This document shows, piece by piece, positions 23,067-35,100 of a stretch of DNA of 64,000 bases. The notes beneath the pieces were generated by a model, which was not told where the DNA came from, did no database searches, and saw only the letters and a program-made list of their open reading frames with translations. The position numbers and the translations under genes were made by a program. Location: positions 6,913,298-6,977,297 of the forward strand of contig CM035353.1 of assembly GCA_020137815.1 (NCBI GenBank). The letters run 5' to 3'. Source of the DNA: Hormiphora californensis. Its lineage: Eukaryota > Ctenophora > Tentaculata > Cydippida > Pleurobrachiidae. The first letter of the stretch is position 1; each line of letters opens with the position of its first letter.

Positions 23067-26000
23067 CCTGTTTGAGAGGGGAGCGAACGTCAATGCGACC
23101 GATAAACTGGGTCAGACTATCCTACACGACTGTGCACGGATTCATCGGATCACAACAGCCCTTTACTTTATTAGGTATTTGGTAAAAGAAAATTATTATA
23201 TAATTACTAGTAGGCCCGTTCGCCCTACGGGCGAATTTCGGGGAAATGATAGCTGGATTAGGGAACGCTGACATCACCTGCACCATCCGCTCCTAGCCTA
23301 TCTCTCACTTTCTCCCTACTCATGTTGGTGTACGCTCTGGGCTTCCTGACAATGTCGAGGTGCGAATTTAAGAGATCAATGTCATGGAGGTGCAGTGCTG
23401 TTCCAGAAACTCATCACGTGAAAACTTGGCCGCTATGTAGCCGATTTGGAGATTTCTATATTCGACTGGAGTAATCACCCTTGGGCGACTTTGGGTAAAG
23501 CTTTCCGTAGTCGTTGATTGGCTCGCTTGAACACGTTGGCGTAATCTGTCATATTCTCTAGCCTGCTCCCTGACAGCAGCAGTTCTCCTGGACCTAGATA
23601 AACGTTGCCGATTGCCGAATAGCACTTTGGGTGGAAGAGCTAGACATCAGGACAGAAGTAAAAGAATGCACGTGCAGAATTGAATTTCCCCTTGGTACCC
23701 AACTGCAACTGGGAGAGAGGTCTCCACTCTCCAGGTCCCTCTAATAATTGCACGTGCAAGTGTAGTTGCTAGGTGACCTCCGTTACACAATTTGCTTAGT
23801 AAGTAGTATGATGTATACCGAAACTATATCTGATTTATAAGCCGTCACAATTGGAAGTATGACACTGATTTCATGTTTTCAGATCTGGAGTGGATGTGAA
23901 TGCACAGGATGTCTTCGGGAGAACAGCTCTTCACGTAGCAGCCAAGAGGGATTATCGTGACATGGTTAGTTTCTGTTTTTCATTGCTCCTATTTAAACTC
24001 CGTGATAATTTTCGATGAGTTCTCGAGTTTCTGCTAAGTTTCTGCTAAATCATGTCCTGATATATGTGTGTGTAGGTGAAGGTATTGCTAGAGCATGGTG
24101 CTGACACGGAGATAGTTACAAGCGGTGCCTGCCTGACACCCCTTCACTGTGCTGCAATGGGCGATGCCCCAGCCGCAATCCAGACGCTTATAGAGGCGGG
24201 AGGGTACCGGGAGAAGATGGATTATCGAGGACGGACACCTCTTCTTATTGCGGTTGAATTTAACAGGTGATTGTTCGTTTTTTCTAAACAGATGAGTTTA
24301 GAGTTATGAGTTTAGTGGTTACTATATCAATACAAAATTTGAACTAACTCATTGTCTCGGATCGTGTTGAGAAGAAGTTCGTCTTAAAAAGTTCTAAAAC
24401 CCATTATAGGCACGCCGCCGCCCAACGATTAATTGAGTTGGGGGTATCTACTAAAGTTGTCGACTTTACTGGTCTTCATGCCTTATCTCTTCTAATCTCT
24501 AAAATGCCTAGCTTGGCATCTCAGGTATGTAATTGTGACTGTGTCTTACATTGCTAGACCTCTAGCTGTGAAGTGATAGTTTTTCAAACAATATAGACGC
24601 GTTTTTCTGTTTATTATGTACCTATTATTTAGTGTGGTCACTTGTACAATTGCACGTGTCTTTCAGGCGTTAGACCAGTGCTATACACTCGATACAAAGT
24701 TGCACGTGTCTTTCAGGCGTTAGACCAGTGCTATACACTCGATACAAAGTTGCACGTGTCTTTCAGGCGTTAGACCAGTGCTATACACTCGATACAAAGT
24801 CAAGGGAGATGAAGGTGTGGCTGAATCTAATGGAACCTGATTTATTGGTACCCGAAGATGCCAGATCTGGGTTATCCGTTCTTGATGGTATATGAAACAC
24901 CTTTTGTGATTCATTTTATGAAGGAGCAAACGTGTCTATAACATGTTGCCCCTGACAACACAAATTCAGGTATTGCAAGCAGCGAGGACACCGAACTGGT
25001 ACAACATGTGGCCATTAAAGCTCTCATTGCCACAAAGTGGAAACAATTCGGACAGCGGGCGGTCAACAAGGACATTGGCCTGTATATGATATATTTGTTT
25101 GCTTGGAGTTTCCTGATGATCCTCACTCCCCTTTCTCCGCCCAGCGTGGAGTACAGTTATGAGAAGAGCAGAGGTAAGACGCGTGGAGTACAGTTATGAG
25201 AAGAGCGGAGGTAAGACGCGTGGAGTACAGTTATGAGAAGAGCAGAGGTAAGACGCGTGGAGTACAGTTATGAGAAGAGCAGAGGTAAGACGCGTGGAGT
25301 ACAGTTATGAGAAGAGCAGAGGTAAGACGCTGCTTTTTAGAGTACTCTGAGCTGTTGATGATTATAGATCCCAACAGCGCGAGCCCAGTGTCGTGTCCCT
25401 TGCCCAATCTCTGCATAATACCATACATAAACCACTATGTACACTATGTCAGGTACTAGAAGATTGATCACAGAGACGGTGGCCTACATATTCTACATAG
25501 GGTTTGTCCTGGAGGAAATCAGCGAAGTAAGACAGGGCAAGATCCACCAGAAAAAGTACAAGGACATGCGACAAGGCCAGGTATTGAATGCTAGTTGACA
25601 CACTTATTTCTTTATTTAGTTTTACTAGTATCGCCCCCATCACGGTATGGAATTATCACGTCAGAGTTAAAGGTTAAGTTATCATGCATTTAGATCGCCC
25701 CAGTTTCTACTTCTATCGCTACCATCTTAGAAATGACATCATTTTGTTAAATGATGATAATGTAATCTACACAGGTCCACTAAATGATGGGCAAATATAA
25801 TATAATTTATACCGCCAAAATACCTTCAGCTGATCAAAGATATAGGAGCTGATATAATATATCGTTCATCAGATGTTGTCATTTTCAACATACTTCAGAA
25901 CCTGTCAAGTACTCCTATCTAAAGCAAAGTTGCAATTTTTGGCTCAGGCTGAAAATACAGACAAAAGGGCGTGGTCATTTCGGGCACTTTATTCAACTCG

Positions 26001-27930
26001 ATTCGAGTGAAAATTTTTTTTGATGTTTCTGGGACCTCATTGGACTTTGGAGTGGAAAACCTTTGTTATGTATCCCTAAATGGCCCCAAAATGACAAAAA
26101 GTGACTGGCCTAAAGGGTACTTATATGATTTACTTGTCTTTTTCAGAACTGAGTGCAATGCACTTAGAGCAGCTTGTCTTTCAGAAGAATATTACAAACA
26201 CGTCACGCAAACACACCCCTATTTCATTTACTAGTCGATGCACTCATTAAAAATACTACAACCCCTTCTATGCACTAATCATTATGATGGTTGGAAATTT
26301 TATTTCGCTATACTTGCTTTACTTGTTAAAAAATTTGATCAGACTTCTTAAGACTATTCAGTATTCCGTAAATGAATTGCTTAAAACTGTGTTTTTTTAT
26401 TATCACGTTTATGAGATCTGATCAGGATTCAACTGTCCTCTCAGGTGGAAGCAGACCTGAAAGTGATCAGACCTCTCTCTGACATGGACAAGCAGTACCT
26501 TCGCTCTGAGTTAGAGAAAGCTATGAATACCAAGGCCCACTACTTTAACGATGCGTGGAACGTCTTTGATTGGGTAATAATCATCTCTCATTTCTAGACA
26601 ATATTTCCGTTGTAAAACTATACAGAGCTGATGACGCCTGTTTTGATTTATAGTGCACTTCAAAACCATTATTTTATTGATAAACAGCAGTGTCTATCAT
26701 AATAGTGATAATATATTGTATCTACCAGGTGGTTTATGTGCTGCAGCTGATAGGGATAGTCGTGTACATCTATTGTGAGGCTATAGCTGCCTCGATAGAC
26801 GTCAAAGATGAGAAAAAAAGATCGGAGGTTGCACAGATTTTCAGGTAACTATGATAAAATGAGGCCAACTCCATGAATCAGTTCTATTGATTATCCAGTA
26901 GCTAGTAAACACACACACATACATTGCACAAGCTGGGTATAGGGCTGAGGTAATGGCAAGATACAGTAGGTGCTCCGACCCTCTCTACTAATCCAGTAGC
27001 TGCAGTATTCTTCACTTGCAGTATCCAATGCAGTTACCAATAAAGTCTATCAATTTATTATCATTAACAACTATTTCTTTCAGGATCCGCTCCCAAGTGA
27101 TGGCTTGTACCATCTTGCTGTCATGGTTCAAGGTATTCAAATACCTCCGAGTGTTCAAATCCATGGGCCCCTTTGTCGTCATTATTACCCACTCAATCGG
27201 GGACATTGCTAAGATTGCCATCGTGTATACCCTCCTTTATATCCCCATGGTGTGCATCTTCTACCAGTTCTACGGGGATAGAGGACTCAGCGGATACGAA
27301 ACAGTGAGCGATACAATGTTCACTGTCTTCCGAATGATCGTAGTGGATGATTACAGTTACTCGTCGCTAATTTCCACCAGCGGCAGAGCGGAGGACGAGG
27401 AACAGGATGATGGTGGGGGTGGGAGGAAGAAACGAAAAGGGAACTACCAGCATGATGATAACGCAGGTTTTAACACGGGCGATCACTCTGGTATAGTTGT
27501 TGATCTGTGGTGGACAAGGTTCCTAGTGGCATACTGGATAATTGTGTCCAGTGTCATCCTACTAAACCTCTTTATTGCCCTCATGAGTGATACATTCCAG
27601 AGGGTATACGACAACGCGGTGGGTGTTGCCGCTCTGGAGAAGGCTGAGATGATCTCCGAACTGGAAACAAAGTTGAGCAAGAAATCCCGAGATCGCTTCC
27701 TCGCGGATCTGGTAGAGAACTACTCTCCCATGATCGAGTTCAAGGAGCGTTACGGTGCCATGGGAGCAGAGGGGAGGAGTGCGGAGGAGGAGAAGTTGGA
27801 AAGTGTGCTGGAGGAGTTGACCAGGATGGATCGGGTTATGAGGGGTCTACTGGGCGAGGTTCGAGATGAGGTCAGGGAAAATAAAGAGGAACTGTTAGAG
27901 AGACTTTTTAGGATGGAGAATAGGAGATAA
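23067..27930 (+). CDS. TRP-family cation channel with ankyrin repeats
   Basis: Exons: 23067-23174, 23883-23964, 24076-24266, 24410-24524, 24767-24887, 24970-25173, 25453-25580, 26445-26573, 26729-26844 and 27084-27930 (stop), all GT/AG. The first exons encode ankyrin repeats (GANVNATDKLGQTILHD, VNAQDVFGRTALHVAA, TPLHCAA). Later exons carry the membrane domain, with a pore-side segment AYWIIVSSVILLNLFIALMS followed by a TRP-helix-like stretch and a charged coiled coil to the C-terminus. The S5-pore loop contains an Asp/Glu/Lys-rich insertion (about 27390-27450). The layout fits the TRPA/TRPV/TRPN group; I cannot place it more finely. The N-terminus lies upstream and was not found. Acceptor of exon 5 and donor of exon 6 are inside tandem repeats; a Helitron-like sequence occupies intron 1. 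Confidence 0.88.
23206..23860 (-). mobile_element. Helitron-like insertion in the TRP channel intron
   Basis: On the minus strand the sequence ends with a 17-base hairpin, TTCGCCCGTAGGGCGAA, then eight bases, CTAG, and a host T. This is the 3' signature of Helitrons. Upstream of it (23368-23625, minus) an 85-residue frame is rich in Arg/Gln/Glu (SRSRRTAAVREQAREYDRL), resembling the basic N-terminal region of Helitron proteins. No Rep or helicase domain is present, so it is a fragment. The 5' TC end was not located. Confidence 0.5.
24649..24800. repeat. 50-bp tandem repeat (3 copies) straddling a splice acceptor
   Basis: TTGCACGTGTCTTTCAG|GCGTTAGACCAGTGC... repeats with period 50, with acceptors ending at 24666, 24716 and 24766. 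The repeat contains the intron end and the first 34 bases of TRP-channel exon 5. Only the third acceptor leaves the frame open; the first two would run into a stop. Confidence 0.92.
25146..25330. repeat. 37-bp tandem repeat (5 copies) straddling a splice donor
   Basis: GTGGAGTACAGTTATGAGAAG...GAG|GTAAGACGC repeats with period 37 from 25146, 25183, 25220, 25257 and 25294. Each copy contains the last about 28 bases of TRP-channel exon 6 and a consensus donor GTAAGA. Copies differ at only one or two positions. Confidence 0.93.
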
Positions 27931-28662
27931 TTATAGAGTGTCCCTTTTAAAACAATGTTCCATTAAGACAATGTTCCATTAAATAAGTATATCCAATCAA
28001 GTCTGTCCGTTTCTGCTAGTACAATTTGTGTAAGACTTAATTATAATTTTTGCTGTTATGTATGATCTTCAATTTTTTGTTTAGATTTCTATTGAGGCGA
28101 ATACTGGAAGGAATCAAGTGGGAAAAATGGTGTGGTGGGGGCCGTGGGGGTGCAAACGGGGATATAAAAAGTAAAACTCAGATAACTTTTAATGTTTTTG
28201 GGTCGGTAAATAAACTCTCATTCACCGCCAGGGCAGGAAGACGAGACAATACGCTGAACAAGATATACATCGCACATTCCATAAGCAACACAAATATTCT
28301 GAAACATCAAAAAATCTTATTTTATTTTTTCAGTAGCTGTGATCATGTATGATGTACGTAAAAAAAGCAAAAAACAAAACAAAAAACTGATAAAACTAAA
28401 ACTACAACCCGAAAGAACTTAAAACTACACTTACACTATCATGCTCTAGTATACTGACATCACACATTATGCACCTTCGAAAGTTGCCTAAAATAAGGAA
28501 TGTCCGTAAAAGATACACAGTCGGACCCAGATTTCCCGGGGAAATGGGTTTACCAGGTACAAGTCGGGGTGCCCGGTATATCGGGGTCAAACACTGTTAA
28601 TTTCCTACATCAGGGGAGTTTAAATCCTCCTGTTAAATCACCACTTTATCATGATACCAACT
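27931..28662. other. Intergenic between TRP channel and SLC22 gene, with pogo-like MITE
   Basis: No gene recognised. 28518-28615 begins CAGTCGGACCCAGATTTCCC and contains ATCGGGGTCAAACACTGTTAATTTCC, an eroded member of the family at 2205-2376. The two convergent genes presumably end their transcripts here. Confidence 0.55.
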
Positions 28663-30207
28663 TTACTCCACTCGTTCCTCCTCAGTCGCTTCATCCAGAT
28701 CAGACAATAGCCTCACCCTATCCATCTCCAATCCATTCACTTCCCCCATAATATCCCCTCCAGCGATCAACCTGGCGACATCAGGCACGTCCTCAGGTAA
28801 CAACCTACCGTGTGTCTCTGGCATGGCCCGGAAGGTCATCCAACAGAAACAGGACAGGAACATGATGGCCGAGAAGGTGATGTTAGGACTGATTTTGTTT
28901 ACCAGCACTATGAACGGTCCCAGGATGCTTCCTATCCTGGCCGTACTGGAGCAGAGAGCGAGCCCCGAGGCTCGGACAACCGTGGGAAGGAACTCGGAGG
29001 TGTAAAGGTAGACCGTACTGAAGTAGAGGTCAGCTATCATCCGACATGCCAGGGCTGATATTTTCATGATATTGAATCCTGGGAATATTTCCTTTTCATA
29101 TGGGATCATGCAGATGAGAGAGAAGATTACGAGACCCACATTACAAGCCCGGAGGAAGGTGACCCGCTTCATGTACTTCACTCCGTAGTAATTAATCAGT
29201 CTGTTCAGGAGATCTAGAACACAGATTAGAAGCTGGTTTATGTAAAGGTTACCAATTAGGTCTCCCACATTAAAACTCAGGCCCCAGAACGTAAATGAAG
29301 CGAACAGCCACGACACCAGTAAAATGTACATTGCGTTACGGGTGTCCTTGTTGTACTGGAATATCTGCATGACTGAAACTGATTCCGTCGACACGGGAGG
29401 AGCTATCTTCTCGTCTGTCGTGTACTTGACTCCGTTGAATCGGGCTATTTGTTGCAGAGTCTCCTGCAGTTCCTCTCTTCTTCCTTGTTGGTGCAACCAA
29501 AAGGGACTCTCAGTCAACCAGACTAATGTACACACGGTGAACACGATACACGGGACAATGAGACACAGGCATATAGTGAAAAAGTCCTCGATCAGATAGG
29601 TCAATAGAGCACCGTAGAGTATGCCAACGGAAAACATCTCGTTGTGGAATTGGCTCCCGAAATTCCGGAATCGTGTCACTGTAAGCTCAGATTGGTAAAC
29701 AAATATCGCAGCGACAAAACCGGAGGTCATGCCAACGAAAGTATGAGCAATCCCAAAAACCATAAAGTCTCCCCCTGCGTGGAGAAGGACGCTAAAGGAG
29801 TAAGCAAAAAGTCCCCCAACCAGAAATTTCTTTCGTCCAATTTTATCCATTGCTTTTCCTCCGAAAAGTATTCCAATCATAAATCCAAAAAAGTAACTGC
29901 TATTGATGATTGTTATAAAACTATCGTACCCACATGCCACACCATACTTCTTGAGAAATGTATCTGTAGCTTGGGAAAGGGGAACATACCAATCGTTTGG
30001 ACCGAGATTCTGATCACACAATGGCAAACTGATATTACATCGATCGGTTAGACACTGCCAACCTTTCGTAGAAGTAAGGAAAGTCAGGAAGAGTGGTACC
30101 CCTCCGTTTGTAAGCAGTGTAAAGGAAGGAAATAGTATAGCAGCAACTTGATAGGGCGGCAGCCAGCCAGCGTTGATCCGTTCATAGATCTCACCGAGCT
30201 TTACCAT
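28663..30207 (-). CDS. SLC22-type (organic ion) major facilitator transporter, intronless
   Basis: A 514-residue single-exon frame with about 12 hydrophobic segments. A large extracellular loop between TM1 and TM2 (about residues 45-95) carries four Cys, as in organic cation/anion transporters. The MFS signature GKAMDKIGRKK lies at 118-127 after TM2, and ESPFWL (233-238) matches the family's PESPRWL at the end of the N-terminal half. The C-terminal half ends with TSEFLPTVVRASG and RIGSILGPF, again SLC22 motifs. Predicted plasma-membrane uniporter or exchanger of small organic ions; substrate not predictable. The start ATG gives the expected short cytoplasmic N-terminus. The region upstream contains a palindromic MITE. 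Confidence 0.85.
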   Translation of the reverse strand: MVKLGEIYERINAGWLPPYQVAAILFPSFTLLTNGGVPLFLTFLTSTKGWQCLTDRCNISLPLCDQNLGPNDWYVPLSQATDTFLKKYGVACGYDSFITIINSSYFFGFMIGILFGGKAMDKIGRKKFLVGGLFAYSFSVLLHAGGDFMVFGIAHTFVGMTSGFVAAIFVYQSELTVTRFRNFGSQFHNEMFSVGILYGALLTYLIEDFFTICLCLIVPCIVFTVCTLVWLTESPFWLHQQGRREELQETLQQIARFNGVKYTTDEKIAPPVSTESVSVMQIFQYNKDTRNAMYILLVSWLFASFTFWGLSFNVGDLIGNLYINQLLICVLDLLNRLINYYGVKYMKRVTFLRACNVGLVIFSLICMIPYEKEIFPGFNIMKISALACRMIADLYFSTVYLYTSEFLPTVVRASGLALCSSTARIGSILGPFIVLVNKISPNITFSAIMFLSCFCWMTFRAMPETHGRLLPEDVPDVARLIAGGDIMGEVNGLEMDRVRLLSDLDEATEEERVE

Positions 30208-30540
30208 GACTCACCGTAACTCCTATTAAAAGTTTCAGTTATCAAAAAGAATGCACATCGTTGCAGGTCAGATATTGCCGTTTAAAATTTACATAAAGCT
30301 AATCGCTGGCCTTTTTAGTTTTACACTAAAGCGAAATGTGCTGGGACGCCGTTACAATCTTGATTGTATGCGACCGGATGCCTGACGCCTGCGCCCTGCT
30401 TTAAGATTTAATCATTTTCCACGTGCTTGTATGAAGTTTGTCGTACGCACTACGCTGCATCCCCTATCTAGTGTCAATTGCAGAACGAAATAATGTACTG
30501 CTCTTGTAAATGATGCACTCTTAAGCTTTGTCAAACGCTA

Positions 30541-30769
30541 AAGTCGGATTTTTTGAAACTGTCGTTTCTCATAAATAACAAAATGTGTCATATCTCCGGT
30601 TCCTGATAAGTTAGAGACTTGAAATTTGGAGGTTCGGAAGAACTTAGCAAGATCTTCGTAACTTCCAAATTTCAAGTCTCTATCAGCTATCTCATCAGGA
30701 ACCGGAGTTATGGTCATTTTAAGAAGTTTGAAAACTCTAGAAAAACGACAGTTATTTAAAATCCGACTA
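30541..30769. mobile_element. Palindromic MITE, AAGTCGGATTTT ends
   Basis: A long imperfect hairpin. The outer arms are AAGTCGGATTTTTTGAAACTGTCG / CGACAGTTATTTAAAATCCGACT. The inner arms include CCGGTTCCTGATAAG ... CTCATCAGGAACCGG and CTTGAAATTTGGA / TCCAAATTTCAAG. TA precedes the left end. Same family as 14991-15077 and 50245-50398. Confidence 0.7.
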
Positions 30770-30779
30770 TACATGCATC

Positions 30780-31460
30780 AAGCGGACCAGTTTGGTGGCC
30801 TGTTTACAGGTGCACGCTTCCAAAAAAGTTGATTCACTAAATGGCTCCTACCACCAAACCACTCAACCGTTTTCGCTAATTTAAAGTTTATCCGGTAGGA
30901 AATGTCAAGGCCTAACCCCAACCCAAACTCCAGCCCTAACCGTTTGTCAGCACTCACCAAACACCCAGATTTTAACGCTGGCCCTTTTTTGCTTCCGATT
31001 TTTGGTTCCGATTTTTAACGATCATTTCCGGTTAAAGTACGCGCACCAGACTCATGCAGCGCATAATTGGACTGCGCGCGCGGTTTATTTTGATGCAAAA
31101 TTCACAATTCAGTTTTTTTAAATTTTTCTGAAGTCTTTTTTAATTTTTCAAGTTTTTTTAAAGCGCTGAACTTTGTGGGCTGAAAAGTGCTGCCTTTCCC
31201 CGCGCTGCCAGCAGCGTTTGCCAACTTTGTGGGCGCAGTTAAGATCTGGATGTTTGGTGGCGTGTTTACAGGTTGAAGTTTACAGGCTTACAAAATACAA
31301 AGGAGTTGATTCACTAAAATGGCTTTAACCGCCAAAGCACTCAACCGTTTTGAGCTTTGCCCTTTGGCTCAACGGTTCAAAGTTTATCTGGTAGGAAATG
31401 TCTAGACCTAACCCCAATCCAAACCCCAACCCTAACTCTAACCCTACTTTAGCCCTAACC
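30780..31460. repeat. Diverged direct duplication with CCCTAA-like tract
   Basis: The segment at about 30788-30960 (TTTGGTGGCCTGTTTACAGG ... GGTAGGAAATGTCAAGGCCTAACCCCAACC) recurs diverged at about 31252-31460. Both end in degenerate CTAACCC/CCCTAA runs. These are internal copies of a dispersed repeat, not a telomere. No gene was recognised in this 1 kb gap. Confidence 0.6.
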
Positions 31461-31887
31461 CTAAAAATCGCTGGCCGAACTTTGTTTGAAAGCGCTGCAT
31501 TATCCCGCGATAGGTGGTGATTGTGGTGAGCTGTAAAAACGGACAATTATTGAGCAGACTATTCACTATAAATTTATATTTTCATTTTTGTATAAATATT
31601 CAGGTCTGCACCGCGTTACCTGTTTTAACCAAACACAGCACAGAACAGGGGCTTGTGCCCTGTAGCATATACCAACCATGCCACTACTATTTTTTACTAG
31701 AATATGAGGAGTTGTTTAGTGAGAGGCACTCGATTGTGGGGTCGATTTCCACGTTTTTCCACCTTCGAAAATCGCCTTCCAGAGGCCACGGTGAAACAAC
31801 CTCCTGATTCAACTATTTCTCAAGGTAGTTCAACTCTCAGCCTTGTATCACTTTCATTGGTGTATGGTGTAAGAGCGGGACGAAGTA

Positions 31888-32128
31888 CCTTACTCTCGTT
31901 AATTAAGCTCGCATATTTCAAGAAACTTTTAAATAAGAAACTTTTTTTCTGGGAAACTACAGGTGTAAACAATCCAAAAACAAAAAGAATTTCTCCTTTA
32001 TCAAGAAACTAAACAAGTTAGGGGTGTTCTATTTTGTTGTGGTGTCTCTGAATTATGTGATTCACATTTGAAAAGTTTCTTATAAAAAAGTTTCTTACTA
32101 AAGCGTTTCTTAAAAAATGAGAGTAAGG
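31888..32128. mobile_element. 241-bp MITE, CCTTACTCTCGTT ends, copy 2
   Basis: Same length as the copy at 20497-20737 and differing at only a handful of sites, so the family moved recently. TA flanks both ends. It lies about 55 bases upstream of the exon at 32183. Confidence 0.88.
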
Positions 32129-32182
32129 TACATATGTGCTATATTTTCACTAATCGGAAAGAAATGTATGTCTCCTTTTTAG

Positions 32183-35100
32183 AGGTTAAACGAGACCCAG
32201 TCACATCTGACATTGAAGATATTTTGAATAAGAAAGAAAAGATATTGGTCTCACAAGATCCACCCCAGACGGCATGCTTTGATTTGCAAGCCGTTCTCGC
32301 TTCAACAAGATCTAAGTGCAATAGCCTTGTGGAGATGGTAGGTACTTGGATATACATCTGATGTATGCTATTATCATTTATCACGGGGGCAAAGTTAAAA
32401 TCTGGGTGTCTTCCATTGCTAACTAGAGAATAAAAGTGTACTCTTTTTGCTAGCACGCACCTGTAAACAGGCTGCAAGGCACCCAGTATATAATCACGCC
32501 CCTATTACAGGGTGTGAACTGCATGTCGTGTTTGCTAGTCGCGAGCGCGCTCGCGAGACAAGCAAACACGTCAAGGTTCATTAACAAGCATGCTGCTCAG
32601 TCATTTTAGATTTAATACACAATGTAAGGATACCATGTAATAGGTGAGACTCTTGCCGTCACCCTCGTTCAAGTCCCGTGAAAAACGGAGCAGTACACGC
32701 AAACTGATGCCCATTTTCCTCGCGTGACCCCGATTCAGCAGTTTGAGACACCAACTCTTTAGGGGGCCATATCTCAGGAACCAGACAAGATAGGAAAAAT
32801 CGCCGTCTAACGAGGCGTACAGTTTTTAATCTAGTTTACCACTGTACCGGCCGTTTCACTCTCCGACCTAAAACAAAAATCGCAACCCCACAAAACTTCA
32901 AAATAATGAAATTCGCATCTCGCATGTCGTGTTGCATGTCGTGTTGCATGTCGTGTCATGTTATTGACACGCTCGCGTTCAACTCTCACACAGCAGCTGC
33001 AGAACATGGCGGGAAACATCGAGGAGTAGAGAGAGGGTCGGTGCCGAATCAAATATTTCTTGATCTTGATCTACTCCATCTCTCAGCTATCCTACCCCTC
33101 ATCAACTCGATCTCTCAGCTACCCTACCCCTCATCTACTCCATCTTTCAGCTACCCTACCCCTCATCTACTCCATCTTTCAGCTACCCAACCCCTTATCT
33201 AGTCCATCTCTCAGCTACCCTACTCCTCATCTACTCCATCTCTCAGCTTCCCTATTAGGGAAGCATAGAGATGGAAACGATTAGGGGTAGGGAATCCCTA
33301 TCCATAATCGTTTCCATCTCTATGCTTCCCTAGCCCTCATCAACTCCATCTTTCAGCTACCCTACCCCTAATCTAGTCCATCTCTCAGATACCCTACCTC
33401 CCATTTACTCCATCTCTCAGCTTACCTACCTCCCATTTACTCCATCTCTCAGCTTCCCTACCTCCCATTCACTCCATCTCTCAGCTTCCCTACCTCCCAT
33501 TTACTCCATCTCTCAGCTTCCCTACCTCCCATTTACTCCATCTCTCAGCTTCCCTACCTCCCATTTACTCCATCCCTCAGCTTCCCTACCTCCCATTTAC
33601 TCCATCTCTCAGCTTCCCTACCTCCCATTTACTCGATCTCTCAGCTACCCTGCCTCCCATTTACTTCATCTCTCAGCTTCGCTACCTCCCATTTACTCCA
33701 TCTCTCAGCTTCCCTACCTCCCATTTACTCCATCGCTTACCTTCCCAACCTCCCATTTACTCCATCTCTCAGCTTCCCTACCTCCCATTTACTCCATCTC
33801 TTACCTTCCCTACCTCTCATTTACTCCATCTCCCAGCTTCCCTACCTCCCATTTACTCCATCTCTTACCTTCCCTACCTCTCATTTACTCCATCTCTCAG
33901 CTTCCGTACCCCTCATTTACTCCATCTCTCAGCTTCCCTACCTCCCATTTACTCCATCTCTCAGCTTCCTTACCTCCCATAAATACTCCATCTCTCAACT
34001 TCCCTACCTCCCATTTACTCCATCTCTCAGCTGCCCTACCTCCCATTTACTCCATCTCTCAGCTTCCCTACCTCCCATTTACTCCATCTCTCAGCTTCCT
34101 AACCTCCCGTTTACTCCATCTCTCATTTATCCTAACATTCCTTCCCCTGAGAGATGGAGTAAATGGGAGGTAGGGAAGCTGAGAGATGGAGTAAATGGGA
34201 GGTAGGAAAGCTGAGAGATGGAGTAAATGGGTGGTAGGGTAGCTGAGAGATGGAGTAAATGGCAGGTAGGGAAGCTGAGGGATGGAGTAAATGGGAGGTA
34301 GGGAAGCTGAGAGATGGAGTAAATGGGAGGTAAGTAAGCTGAGAGATGGAGTAAATGGGAGGTAGGGTAGCTGAGAGATGGAGTAAATGGGAGGTAGGGT
34401 AGCTGAGAGATGGAGTAAATGGGAGGTAGGGAAGCTGAGAGATGGAGTAAATGGGAGGTAGGGTAGCTGAGAGATGGAGTAAATGGGAGGTAGGGAAGCT
34501 GAGAGATGGAGTAAATGGAAGGTAAGGTAGCTGAGAGATGGAGTAAATGGGAGGTAGGGAAGCTGAGAGATGGAGTAAATGGGAGGTAGGGTAGCTGAGA
34601 GATGGAGTAAATGGGAGCAGGGCTGGCTCCAGGGGGTGATGCGGGGGGTGCACACCCCCCCCAAAAATTCTTGGCAGCGAGGCTGCCAAGACTGTCTGAG
34701 ACCTTTTGGATTGGGAAACCACCCCAAAAATACAAAATTTTCAGTAAAATTTTTGACTGATCACAACCGAATTTAAATCACCCAGTGAACATCACTGAGT
34801 GAGAGAGAGAGCATTGTAGCATTCATAAATCTAGAAAGTAGACGTCACAAATGATTAAAAACCCTAGAATTTACTTGATTTAGTTAAAAATTTCCGGGGG
34901 CTTCGCCCCCAAACCCCCCCCCCCCTGGGCGGAGCTCCCTACGCGCCCTTCGGGCGCTCCGGTCGCAAATCCTACTATTAGTGCACCCCCCCCAGAAATA
35001 TCGGGCTGGAGCCAGCCCTGAATGGGAGGTAGGGAAGCTGAGAGATGGAGTAAATGGGAGGTAGGGTAGCTGAGAGATGGAGTAAATGGGAGGTAGGGTA

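Noticed and set aside
28810-30051. Plus-strand frames of 80-135 codons
   Set aside because: Shadows of the minus-strand SLC22-type gene.
31420-31465. Interstitial telomere (CCCTAA repeats)
   Set aside because: Only a few irregular units, in a duplicated dispersed repeat also seen near 30910.
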